64,000 nt of DNA from Hymenobacter sp. PAMC 26628 (GTDB taxonomy: Bacteria > Bacteroidota > Bacteroidia > Cytophagales > Hymenobacteraceae): positions 1,922,001-1,986,000 of the forward strand of contig NZ_CP014304.1 in the NCBI RefSeq assembly GCF_001562275.1. The letters are read 5' to 3'. Every line of letters begins with the position of its first letter. The first letter of the stretch is position 1. The notes beneath the pieces are model-generated. The model saw nothing but the letters and a program-made list of their open reading frames with translations. It was not told where the DNA came from and did no database searches. Position numbers and translations under genes: made by a program. This document shows positions 57,846-64,000 of the stretch, piece after piece.

Positions 57846-58700
57846 ATGTCTACCCGCCTTGCCACCCTGCTACTAACTGCTGGCCTACTGACCGCCGCCC
57901 CCGCCGTTCGGGCCCAGACCACCAAAAAAACCACCACTACCACTAAAACCATGGCTGCGAAAACGGCCGCTGCCAAAGCTGCCGCTACCAAGGCCGCCGC
58001 GGCCAAAACAGCCGCCGCGAAAGCCGCTGCTGCCAAGGTAGCCGCCGCCAAAGCCGTTGCCACGCCCGCCCCGGCCCCCGTGGCACCGCTCACCGAGGCC
58101 GAGGCCAGCGCCGGTATCAAAGATGCCCTTAACAAGGGCGTGACCAAGGCCGTGGAATTCGCGTCGGAGAAGGACGGCTTTAACCTCAACGACGACATTC
58201 ACATCCCGTTCCCAGAGGACATGGTATTGATGAAGAGCACGCTGGGCCGCCTGCCCGGCATGAGCACGGTGGTCTCGACGTTCGAAACCCAGCTCAACCG
58301 CGCCGCCGAGGCTGCCGCGCCCAAAGCCAAGGACATCTTCCTATCCGCCCTGACCAACATCAGCCTAACCGACGCGCTGAGCTTGGTTACGAGCAGCTCG
58401 ACGGACGCGGCCACGCAGTTCCTGCGCAAGTCGACCGAGGCCCAGTTGGTGGCAGCCTTCAAGCCCGATATCACCGCGGCCATCAGCCAGGTGGGGGCCG
58501 AGGCCGCTTATACCAAAATGACTACCCAATACAACCGCATTCCGCTGATGACGCCGGTGCAAACCGACCTTTCGGCCTATACCACCCAGAAAGCTGTGGA
58601 CGGCATTTTTATCCTCATGGCCCAGGAAGAAGCCAAAATCCGCCGCAACCCCGCCGCTCGTACCACCGACTTGCTCAAGCGCGTGTTCGCGACCAAGTAG
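57846..58700 (+). CDS. DUF4197 family secreted protein with AAAK-rich spacer
   Basis: ATG 57846 (MSTRLATLLLTAGLLTA) starts a signal peptide ending near VRAQ (residue 24). A spacer of about 50 residues follows, made of near-repeats such as AAAKAAATK and AAAKTAAAK, and rich in Ala and Lys. The DUF4197 domain covers about 80-284, with AGIKDALNKGVTKAVEF, IHIPFPEDMVLMKSTL, PGMSTVVSTFETQLNRAAE and the FIL..EEAKIRRNPAARTTDLLKRVF end. The family is secreted and of unknown function. The spacer is unusual: it gives a Lys-rich helix between the signal and the domain. A near match to a -7 box (TCACTTTG) lies upstream. Confidence 0.88.
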   Translation: MSTRLATLLLTAGLLTAAPAVRAQTTKKTTTTTKTMAAKTAAAKAAATKAAAAKTAAAKAAAAKVAAAKAVATPAPAPVAPLTEAEASAGIKDALNKGVTKAVEFASEKDGFNLNDDIHIPFPEDMVLMKSTLGRLPGMSTVVSTFETQLNRAAEAAAPKAKDIFLSALTNISLTDALSLVTSSSTDAATQFLRKSTEAQLVAAFKPDITAAISQVGAEAAYTKMTTQYNRIPLMTPVQTDLSAYTTQKAVDGIFILMAQEEAKIRRNPAARTTDLLKRVFATK

Positions 58701-58711
58701 GTGGCGGTTTA

Positions 58712-58778
58712 GGGCCCCGGCCCACAAAGAAGCCCCGGCTGCACTGCGCAGCTGGGGCTTTTTTGCGGGCCGGGGCCC
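58712..58778. terminator. Nested hairpin terminator between converging genes
   Basis: An outer 12-bp stem (GGGCCCCGGCCC with its inverse) encloses an inner AAGCCCC/GGGGCTT hairpin with a T-run. It lies between the DUF4197 and acidic-protein genes and can stop both. Confidence 0.88.
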
Positions 58779-58782
58779 TCGG

Positions 58783-59145
58783 TTAGAAATCGTCGCTGTC
58801 AAAGCTGCTACTGCGGCCGCGGGGGGTAAAGCCATCGTCCTCGTCTTCGTCGTCGCCAAAACTGTCGTCTTCGTCGTCGAGCGAGCCAAATCCGCTGCGC
58901 TCGGCGCTGTCGGCATTGTCGGCGTTTTCGGCGGCTACGTGCTCGGCTTCGGTCATGCCGGCCAGGTCCAGGGCTTCGTCGTGGCTCGAACCGGTGTCGC
59001 GCCACATCAGGTAGTCGGCGTACTTGGCCGAAAGTTGGTCTTCGGGATTGCCCAATGCCTTGGCGCCGCCTTGGGCGGCGTAAGAATCGAGGGTGTCGTC
59101 GTCGTCGAGCAAGTCGTCGTCCAGGTCGTCGTCGTGGTCAATCAT
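58783..59145 (-). CDS. Highly acidic small protein of unknown function
   Basis: The 120-residue protein is acidic throughout and low in complexity at both ends: HDDDLDDDLLDDDDTLD at the start and DDEDDSFGDDEDEDDGF near the end. The middle is more protein-like: NPEDQLSAKYADYLMWRDTG, SHDEALDLAGMTEAEHVAAE. No signal or membrane segment is present. I do not recognise a family. The central helical block could be a small binding motif with acidic arms on both sides. Codon use in the acidic parts is GAC-rich, which fits the neighbours. Confidence 0.65.
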   Translation of the reverse strand: MIDHDDDLDDDLLDDDDTLDSYAAQGGAKALGNPEDQLSAKYADYLMWRDTGSSHDEALDLAGMTEAEHVAAENADNADSAERSGFGSLDDEDDSFGDDEDEDDGFTPRGRSSSFDSDDF

Positions 59146-59348
59146 GGCCGGGGCGGAATAAAATAAGGGTGGAGGATAAAGACAGAAACGGCGGCGAAGA
59201 TACGCGCCGTAGCAAAACGGAGTTCCCCCAAAAAGCAGGTTTGGGCCCCCAGAAGCAATGTTTTTTTAAAAATGACCGCATTAGCAGCTCCGTAGCGGCG
59301 GGCAACTACCGGCTAAAAATAGCAAGCGGTTAGGAAAACAGCATGCGC

Positions 59349-59981
59349 CTAGCGCGGCCGTGCCGCCTGGAAATCCGTCACCAACAGCTCTTCGTCGCAA
59401 AAGGCGTACTCAGCCGGCACGTTGGAGCTGAGCAGCACCGTGCGGCCGGCGCGGGTGGCGCGCACGTGCTCCTGGAACCAGGCCGCCCCCGTAGCGTCGA
59501 GGTTGGTAGTGGGCTCGTCGAGCAGCAGCAGCGGCGCATCGGCGTACAGGGCCAAGCCCAGCTTGAGGCGCTGCTTCATGCCCGACGAAAACTCGCGCAC
59601 CAGCCGCTGCCGGGCCCCCTCCAGGTACATAATGCCCACGAGGCCATCCAGGGACACGCCCGGTCGCAACGGCTTGAACTGAGTATGGAAGCGCAGCAGC
59701 TCGGTCAGGGTCAGCTCCTCCAGTAGGTCGAGGTAGGGGGCGGCGTAGGCCAGGTGCCGGGGTACGTCCTCCACGGCCAGGGGCTGGCCGGCCAGGGTGT
59801 AGGCCAGGGTGCCCTCGGTGGGCAGCAACTGGCCCGATAAGGTGTTGAGCAGCGTGCTTTTGCCGGCGCCATTTGGCCCCAGCACGGCCGTGGCGCTGCC
59901 GGGCCGAAACGTGCGCGTGAGGCCCCGGTAAATCCAGTCGCGCTGGTAGCGCTTGCCCAGGCCGGTGGCGTCAATATGCAA
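59349..59981 (-). CDS. ABC transporter ATP-binding protein
   Basis: The 210-residue protein is a single ABC ATPase. The start is uncertain: TTG at 59981 ([16 protein letters not shown]) lies just outside the heptamer array, while TTG 59999 would put MTTDSY in the array. Walker A is [12 protein letters not shown] near residue 36, the Q-loop region is [18 protein letters not shown], the signature is [17 protein letters not shown], and Walker B is [12 protein letters not shown]. The H-loop region is poorly marked ([10 protein letters not shown]). No permease gene lies next to it. It may belong to an export or division function, but the partner is unknown. Confidence 0.85.
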   Translation of the reverse strand: MHIDATGLGKRYQRDWIYRGLTRTFRPGSATAVLGPNGAGKSTLLNTLSGQLLPTEGTLAYTLAGQPLAVEDVPRHLAYAAPYLDLLEELTLTELLRFHTQFKPLRPGVSLDGLVGIMYLEGARQRLVREFSSGMKQRLKLGLALYADAPLLLLDEPTTNLDATGAAWFQEHVRATRAGRTVLLSSNVPAEYAFCDEELLVTDFQAARPR

Positions 59982-59988
59982 GTAGGAG

Positions 59989-60087
59989 TCAGTTGTCAAT
60001 TGCTAGTTGTTAGTGATGAGCTATCAATTGTCAGAAGATTTATGAACCACTGACTGACAACTAGCAACTGACAACAAGCAACTAGGT
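59989..60087. repeat. Inverted pair of heptamer arrays, ABC ATPase to lpxA gap
   Basis: From 59990 the sequence runs in units such as AGTTGTC and AATTGCT for about 45 bases. The right arm (from about 60050 to 60087) reads AGTTGCT and TGTTGTC on the other strand. The pair fills the gap between the two genes. Confidence 0.8.
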
Positions 60088-60091
60088 TCTT

Positions 60092-60895
60092 CTAATCGGC
60101 ACCCTCGTCGAGGCCTTTTTTGCCGGGGCCCTTGATGATGCCGCGGCTGGCGGCCCGCACAAACGCCACAGCCAACTCGCGCTGGGTTGAGGCGGGCACT
60201 TCGGCCTCGATGCGCGCCAAGGCCTCCTGGGTGTTCTGGCCGCTCAGAAACACGATGCGGTACAGGTCCTGAATTTCAAGGATTTGCTGCTCGCTGAAGC
60301 CGCGGCGGCGCAGGCCCACCGAGTTCACCCCGGCGTAGGTGAGGGGCTCGCGGGCGGCCTTTACGAAGGGCGGCACATCTTTGCGCACCAGCGAGCCGCC
60401 GCCGATGAAAGCGTGGGCCCCCACGCTCACAAACTGGTGGATGGCCGTCATGCCCCCCAAAATGGCCCAGTCGCCTACCTGCACGTGCCCCGCCAGCTGC
60501 ACCGCGTTTGAAATCACGCAGTGGTCGCCCACCACGCAGTCGTGGGCCACGTGCACATAGGCTTGCAGCAGGCAGTGGGCCCCCACCACGGTGCGGCCGC
60601 GGTCCACGGTGCCGCGGTTCACGGTCACGCACTCGCGCAGCACGGTGTAGTCGCCCACGTGGGCGGTGGTGTGCTCGCCGGCAAACTTGAGGTCTTGCGG
60701 AATGGCCGACACCACGGCGCCGGGGAAGATCTGGCAGTGGGCCCCGATGCGGGCCCCGGCCATGATGGTAACGTTGGGCCCCACCCACGTGCCTTCGCCA
60801 ATCTCCACGTCTGCGGCAATGGTCGTAAACGGCTCAACGGTGACGCCTGGGGCCAGGCGGGCGTCGGGGTGAATGTGGGCGAGGGGTGAAATCAT
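60092..60895 (-). CDS. lpxA: Acyl-[ACP]--UDP-N-acetylglucosamine O-acyltransferase
   Basis: LpxA adds the first acyl chain to UDP-GlcNAc in lipid A synthesis. The 267-residue protein is a left-handed beta-helix with hexapeptide repeats: IHPDARLAPGVTVEPFTTI, GEGTWVGPNVTIMAG and GAHCQIFPGAVV. The active-site His lies in AYVHVAHDCVVGDH near residue 120. The C-terminal helical part (EIQDLYRIVFLSGQN) is complete. It ends the lpxD - lpxC/fabZ - lpxA run on the minus strand. A heptamer array sits 6 bases upstream of its ATG. Confidence 0.96.
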   Translation of the reverse strand: MISPLAHIHPDARLAPGVTVEPFTTIAADVEIGEGTWVGPNVTIMAGARIGAHCQIFPGAVVSAIPQDLKFAGEHTTAHVGDYTVLRECVTVNRGTVDRGRTVVGAHCLLQAYVHVAHDCVVGDHCVISNAVQLAGHVQVGDWAILGGMTAIHQFVSVGAHAFIGGGSLVRKDVPPFVKAAREPLTYAGVNSVGLRRRGFSEQQILEIQDLYRIVFLSGQNTQEALARIEAEVPASTQRELAVAFVRAASRGIIKGPGKKGLDEGAD

Positions 60896-60901
60896 TGCGG
60901 G

Positions 60902-60939
60902 AGCTGAGAGCTATTAGCGGACAGCTGTTAGCTTTTAGT
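60902..60939. repeat. AGCT-type heptamer array upstream of lpxA
   Basis: Units AGCTGAG, AGCTATT and AGCTGTT follow one another at 7-base spacing, six bases upstream of the lpxA ATG. No inverted partner was seen in this gap. Confidence 0.6.
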
Positions 60940-60995
60940 AGGGAATTACGGGCAAAGAACGCCAACGGCCACCGGCCGATGGCTGGGGCCCGCGG

Positions 60996-62393
60996 CTAGG
61001 CGTTATCCTTGCGCACGATGGCAGCACTCATTTCGGCGTCCATCACCACCTTGCCGTTCACAAAGGCCTGGCCTTTCATTTTGGCAATGCCGCGCTTGAC
61101 CGGAGCCAGCAGCCAGCAGTGGAAAATGAGGGTGTCGCCGGGGATAACCTTCTTACGGAAGCGGCAGTTTTCGATGCCCAGGAAGTATTGCCAGTAATTT
61201 TCGGGGTCGGGCACGGTGTTCATAACCAGGATGCCGCCGGTTTGGGCCATGGCCTCCACCTGCAGCACGCCGGGCATCACCGGGTTGCCGGGGAAGTGGC
61301 CTTGGAAGAACTGCTCGTTCATGGTCACGTTCTTCACCGCCGTCACCATCTGCGAGTCCAGGTAAATCACCTTGTCGAGCAGCAGAAACGGGTAGCGGTG
61401 GGGCAGCACCTGCATGATGCGGTTGACGTCCATCACCGGCTCGCGGGCGGGGTCGTACACCGGCACGGGGTTAGAAGCCACCTCCAGCATCTTCTTTTTG
61501 ATCTTCTTGGCGAAGGCCACGTTGGCTGCGTGGCCGGGGCGAGCGGCCAGAATCTGGCCCTTTAGCGGGCGGCCCACCAGGGCGAGGTCGCCCACCAAGT
61601 CGAGCAGTTTGTGGCGGGCGGGCTCGTTCTTGTAGCGCAGGTCCACGTTGTTGAGGATGCCTTCCTTCTTGACGCTCACGCGGGGCTTGCCCAGCATTTT
61701 GGCCAAGTCGTTCAGTTCCTCGTCGGCCACCACGCGGTCCACCACCACAATGGCGTTGCTCAGGTCGCCGCCCTTGATGAGGTTGGACTTGTAGAGGTGC
61801 TCCAGCTCGTGCAAAAAGCAAAAGGTGCGCGACGAAGCTATTTCGTCGGAGAACTGCGCGATGTCGGCCAGCGTGGCGTGCTGCGAGCCCAGCACCGGCG
61901 AGTTGTAGTCCACCATCACCGTGAGGCGGTAGTCGGAAAGCGGCAGGGCGGCAATTTCTACGCCCCGCGCGTTGTCCATGTACCGGATGGTGTCGGGTAT
62001 TTCGTAGTAGTTGCGCAGCGCGTTTTGCTCTTCCAGGCCCACGCTTTGCAGGGCGTGGATGAACTCGGCCGACGAGCCGTCCATGATGGGCGGCTCGGGG
62101 CCCGAGAGCTGAATCAGTACGTTGTCGAGCTGCAAGCCCACCAGGGCGGCCAGCGTGTGCTCCACGGTGTTTACCCGGGCCCCGTTCTGCTCGATGGTGG
62201 TGCCCCGCGAGAGGTCCACCACGTTGTCCACATCGGCGTCGACGATGGGCTGGCCGGGCAAATCCACGCGCTGAAATTTGTAGCCGTGGCCAATAGGGGC
62301 GGGGCAGAAGGTCATCGTGGCCTCCACGCCGGTGTGCAGCCCAATGCCGCGCACCGTCACGGGCGCTTTGATGGTGTGTTGCTTGTCGTTCAT
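60996..62393 (-). CDS. lpxC/fabZ: Bifunctional UDP-3-O-acyl-GlcNAc deacetylase / 3-hydroxyacyl-ACP dehydratase
   Basis: The 465-residue protein fuses LpxC (about 1-310) and FabZ (about 315-465), as in other Bacteroidota. LpxC starts MNDKQHTIKAPVTVRGIGLH, and its zinc residues lie in VNTVEHTLAALVGL and in the KNEPARHKLLDLVGDLAL segment. FabZ has LPHRYPFLLLDKVIYL with the catalytic His, GHFPGNPVMPGVLQVEAMAQTGG with the Glu-bearing helix, and the closing KMKGQAFVNGKVVMDAEMSAAI. One polypeptide therefore commits to lipid A and supplies dehydrated acyl chains. It lies between lpxD and lpxA. Confidence 0.97.
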   Translation of the reverse strand: MNDKQHTIKAPVTVRGIGLHTGVEATMTFCPAPIGHGYKFQRVDLPGQPIVDADVDNVVDLSRGTTIEQNGARVNTVEHTLAALVGLQLDNVLIQLSGPEPPIMDGSSAEFIHALQSVGLEEQNALRNYYEIPDTIRYMDNARGVEIAALPLSDYRLTVMVDYNSPVLGSQHATLADIAQFSDEIASSRTFCFLHELEHLYKSNLIKGGDLSNAIVVVDRVVADEELNDLAKMLGKPRVSVKKEGILNNVDLRYKNEPARHKLLDLVGDLALVGRPLKGQILAARPGHAANVAFAKKIKKKMLEVASNPVPVYDPAREPVMDVNRIMQVLPHRYPFLLLDKVIYLDSQMVTAVKNVTMNEQFFQGHFPGNPVMPGVLQVEAMAQTGGILVMNTVPDPENYWQYFLGIENCRFRKKVIPGDTLIFHCWLLAPVKRGIAKMKGQAFVNGKVVMDAEMSAAIVRKDNA

Positions 62394-62397
62394 TCTG

Positions 62398-62482
62398 GTT
62401 AGTTGTCAGCTGGTAGCTACCAGCGGTTTTGGTAGTAGGAGACCGAAAGCTCCGACAACCAACCACTGCTAACTAACAACCG
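62398..62482. repeat. Inverted pair of heptamer arrays, lpxC/fabZ to lpxD gap
   Basis: Units such as AGTTGTC, AGCTGGT and AGCTACC start 7 bases upstream of the lpxC ATG; the other arm (about 62453-62482) reads GGTTGTT, AGTTAGC on the other strand. The arms fill almost the whole gap to the lpxD stop. Confidence 0.75.
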
Positions 62483-62495
62483 AGGGGCTGCAAAG

Positions 62496-63536
62496 CTAGG
62501 GCTTTTCCGGTGCGTTTGCTGTCTGTTCGAGGCGTTCGACGCGATGCAAGATTGCGGGTAGGTTGCGGTACACCACCAGCACCCGCTGGCTTTGGTTGAG
62601 GTCCAGGGCGGGACGGCCCTGGAGGATGCGGCCCTCTCCCTTTACCGATTTGTGCACGCCGGTTTGGGCCGCGAGGGTGGTTTTATTGGCCAGCGTAATG
62701 TGGCCCGCGATGCCCACTTGCCCGCCTAACAGGCAGTAATCGCCAATTTTCGTCGAGCCCGAAATGCCCGTTTGGCCGGCGATGACCGTGTGGCGGCCAA
62801 TTTCTACGTTGTGGCCCACCTGCACGAGGTTGTCGATTTTGCTGCCCTCGCCCACCCGCGTCGTGCCCATGGTGGCGCAGTCCACGGTGGTGTTGGCCCC
62901 AATGCTCACGTAGTCGCCGAGTACCACGTTGCCGATCTGGGGGATGGGGAGGTAGCTGCCGTCGGGCTGCGGGGCGAAGCCAAAGCCGTCGGTGCCCACC
63001 ACGGCCCCCGCCTTAACGACGCAGAACCGACCGATAACCGTATCGGGGTAGATTTTGGCCCCGGCGTGAATCACGCTGCCCTCGCCAATCGTCACCCGGT
63101 CGCCGATGTAGGCGTGCGGAAAGACGAGCACGTTGGGGCCCAGCTGGCAATTTTCGCCGATGTAGGAAAAGGCCCCGCGGTAGTGCCCGGGGCCCACCGT
63201 GGCCGTGGCGGCCAGGTACGCCGGCTCTTCCACGCCGCGCTTGCCCATGCGCGTGGCCTGGGCATAAAATTCAAGCAGCTTGGTGAAAGCCGAGTAGGGG
63301 TCGGCCACCCGCACCAGGGAAGTAGCTACGGCGTGGCGCAGCACCAAGTCGGGGCTCACAATCACGGCCGAAGCCTGGGTGTCGTAGAGGAAATGCTCGT
63401 ATTTGGGGTTGGAAAGGAAAGCCAGGGCCCCGGCTTGGGCTTCCTCAATTTTAGCTAAGCCTGTCACGCGCCGGGTGGCGTCGCCCTCCACGGTGCCCCC
63501 GAGCACCTCCGCAATTTGTTGAACGGTAAATTCCAT
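62496..63536 (-). CDS. lpxD: UDP-3-O-acylglucosamine N-acyltransferase
   Basis: LpxD adds the second acyl chain after LpxC. The 346-residue protein starts MEFTVQQIAEVLGGTVEGDATRRV. The first 100 residues are the uridine-binding domain, with FLSNPKYEHFLYDTQASAVIV. Left-handed beta-helix repeats follow (GPNVLVFPHAYIGDRVTIGEG, HAGAKIYPDTVIGRF). The catalytic His lies in LVQVGHNVEIGRH near residue 255, and a C-terminal helical arm ends the protein. A -7 box 7 bases before the ATG marks a likely leaderless start, and the lipid A genes follow from it. Confidence 0.96.
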   Translation of the reverse strand: MEFTVQQIAEVLGGTVEGDATRRVTGLAKIEEAQAGALAFLSNPKYEHFLYDTQASAVIVSPDLVLRHAVATSLVRVADPYSAFTKLLEFYAQATRMGKRGVEEPAYLAATATVGPGHYRGAFSYIGENCQLGPNVLVFPHAYIGDRVTIGEGSVIHAGAKIYPDTVIGRFCVVKAGAVVGTDGFGFAPQPDGSYLPIPQIGNVVLGDYVSIGANTTVDCATMGTTRVGEGSKIDNLVQVGHNVEIGRHTVIAGQTGISGSTKIGDYCLLGGQVGIAGHITLANKTTLAAQTGVHKSVKGEGRILQGRPALDLNQSQRVLVVYRNLPAILHRVERLEQTANAPEKP

Positions 63537-63543
63537 AGGCGGG

Positions 63544-63551
63544 CAAAAATA
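63544..63551 (-). promoter_or_regulatory. Predicted -7 box of lpxD
   Basis: Reads TATTTTTG on the minus strand, an exact TAnnTTTG match, 7 bases before the ATG. Its TA is also the end of the heptamer array, just as at 41390. Confidence 0.55.
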
Positions 63552-63638
63552 GTTGTTGGTTGGTAGTTGTCAGTTGTTAGAAACGACCGACGGACTTCTG
63601 CGAGCAGCCGGACAACTGACAACCAATAACTGACAATT
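63551..63638. repeat. Inverted pair of heptamer arrays, lpxD to HD-domain gene gap
   Basis: Units AGTTGTT, GGTTGGT, AGTTGTC run at 63551-63580. The inverted arm (63610-63638) reads AATTGTC, AGTTATT on the other strand and overlaps the stop codon of the next gene. Confidence 0.8.
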
Positions 63639-63999
63639 AAATTATTTCCTTCGGGTAGCAGATGTAGAACTTATCCACCCGCTGGCTCAGGGCCCTAATG
63701 TTGGGCAGGTCCGAGGCGTCCATCACGTTCACCACCTCGCCTTTTTTGGTGAGGATGTTGATGGGTTCCTGGCTGCGGGCGTCGTAGGCGCTGTTGCTCA
63801 GGCGGCCGGCAATCATGAGCAGGGCGGCTTCGGCGGGTGGCAGTTGGAAGTGCTCGGCAATCAGCTCCTGGATGCCGAGCTTGAAGTCGTCGTCGAACGG
63901 CGCGGGCGCAATCACGATCTTCAGCAAGTTGCGGTTCAGCAAACTTTTGGCCAGGTAGCTGAGCACCACGTCGGAGTGGGAGGCCCAACCCTTCACCGC
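63637..63999 (-). CDS. C-terminal part of an HD-domain protein, cut by the window edge
   Basis: About 120 residues are visible; the frame is open to the window edge. The visible part, AVKGWASHSDVVLSYLAKSLLNRNLLKIVIAPAPFD then AALLMIAGRLSNSAYDARSQEPINILTKKGEVVNVMDAS and closing RVDKFYICYPKEI, matches the C-terminus of the HD-domain phosphohydrolase (dGTPase-like) encoded upstream of lpxD in many Bacteroidota. The HD motif itself lies outside the window. Its role in the lipid A region is unclear. The identification depends on this tail and on the conserved gene order. Confidence 0.7.
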   Translation of the reverse strand, partial: AVKGWASHSDVVLSYLAKSLLNRNLLKIVIAPAPFDDDFKLGIQELIAEHFQLPPAEAALLMIAGRLSNSAYDARSQEPINILTKKGEVVNVMDASDLPNIRALSQRVDKFYICYPKEII

Positions 64000-64000
64000 C

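Noticed and set aside
14..64000. Search for tRNA, rRNA and CRISPR arrays in the gaps
   Set aside because: No cloverleaf, no rRNA segment and no regularly spaced direct repeats with unique spacers were found; the 7- and 9-base arrays are too short in period for CRISPR.

Overview
The window reads as chromosomal DNA of a high-GC member of the Bacteroidota, most likely Hymenobacteraceae (Hymenobacter-like). The clues are the Bacteroidota -7 promoter box (TAnnTTTG) in front of many genes, the absence of clear Shine-Dalgarno sequences, type IX secretion genes (PorE-like, PorT) together with a secreted protease carrying a type A sorting tail, a fused LpxC-FabZ, and several families restricted to or typical of Bacteroidota (DUF5606, DUF2851). 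This placement is an inference; no rRNA gene is present. No tRNA gene, CRISPR array or phage was seen.

Layout. 1-3.6 kb: right end of a surface-polysaccharide region (flippase, family 2 glycosyltransferase, large membrane protein). 3.7-12 kb: fatty acyl-ACP desaturase, cupin-like protein, remains of two dehydrogenase genes, DUF427, a vWA protein and a MoxR-type AAA+ ATPase separated by a diheme cytochrome, an intact IS5-type insertion sequence sitting at the moxR stop codon, and a four-repeat membrane protein. 12-25 kb: mostly housekeeping genes (cyclophilin, fasciclin lipoprotein, RsgA, WaaA, peroxiredoxin, enoyl-CoA hydratase, aspartate kinase, fructose bisphosphatase, EngB). 25-30 kb: PorE-like OmpA protein, ubiE overlapping porT, an SDR. 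30-41 kb: esterase, cytidine deaminase, saccharopine dehydrogenase-like, tRNA methyltransferase, RNase H, MarC, class V aminotransferase, AroQ, XerD-like recombinase, FtsK, LolA. 41-52 kb: DUF2851, membrane protein, NeuD-type acetyltransferase, TrhO, uridine phosphorylase, a frameshifted small gene, acyl-CoA reductase, ferredoxin, ValS. 51.6-64 kb: secreted S8-like protease with a Glu where His is expected, E2 dehydrogenase subunit, CinA, DUF4197, ABC ATPase, and the lipid A block lpxD - lpxC/fabZ - lpxA preceded by an HD-domain gene.

Working together: LpxD, LpxC, LpxA and WaaA build lipid A-Kdo; LolA carries lipoproteins; PorE/PorT belong to the type IX secretion machine whose kind of cargo is represented by the protease at 51.6-53.7 kb.

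The most unusual structure is not a gene. At least nine intergenic gaps carry arrays of about 7-nt or 9-nt units, usually as an inverted pair with one arm touching the stop or start codon at each side of the gap. Other gaps carry a perfect 44-bp palindrome, a REP-like pair and a shorter inverted pair. One 17-bp hairpin encloses a predicted -7 promoter box exactly in its loop. These are detailed in the findings.
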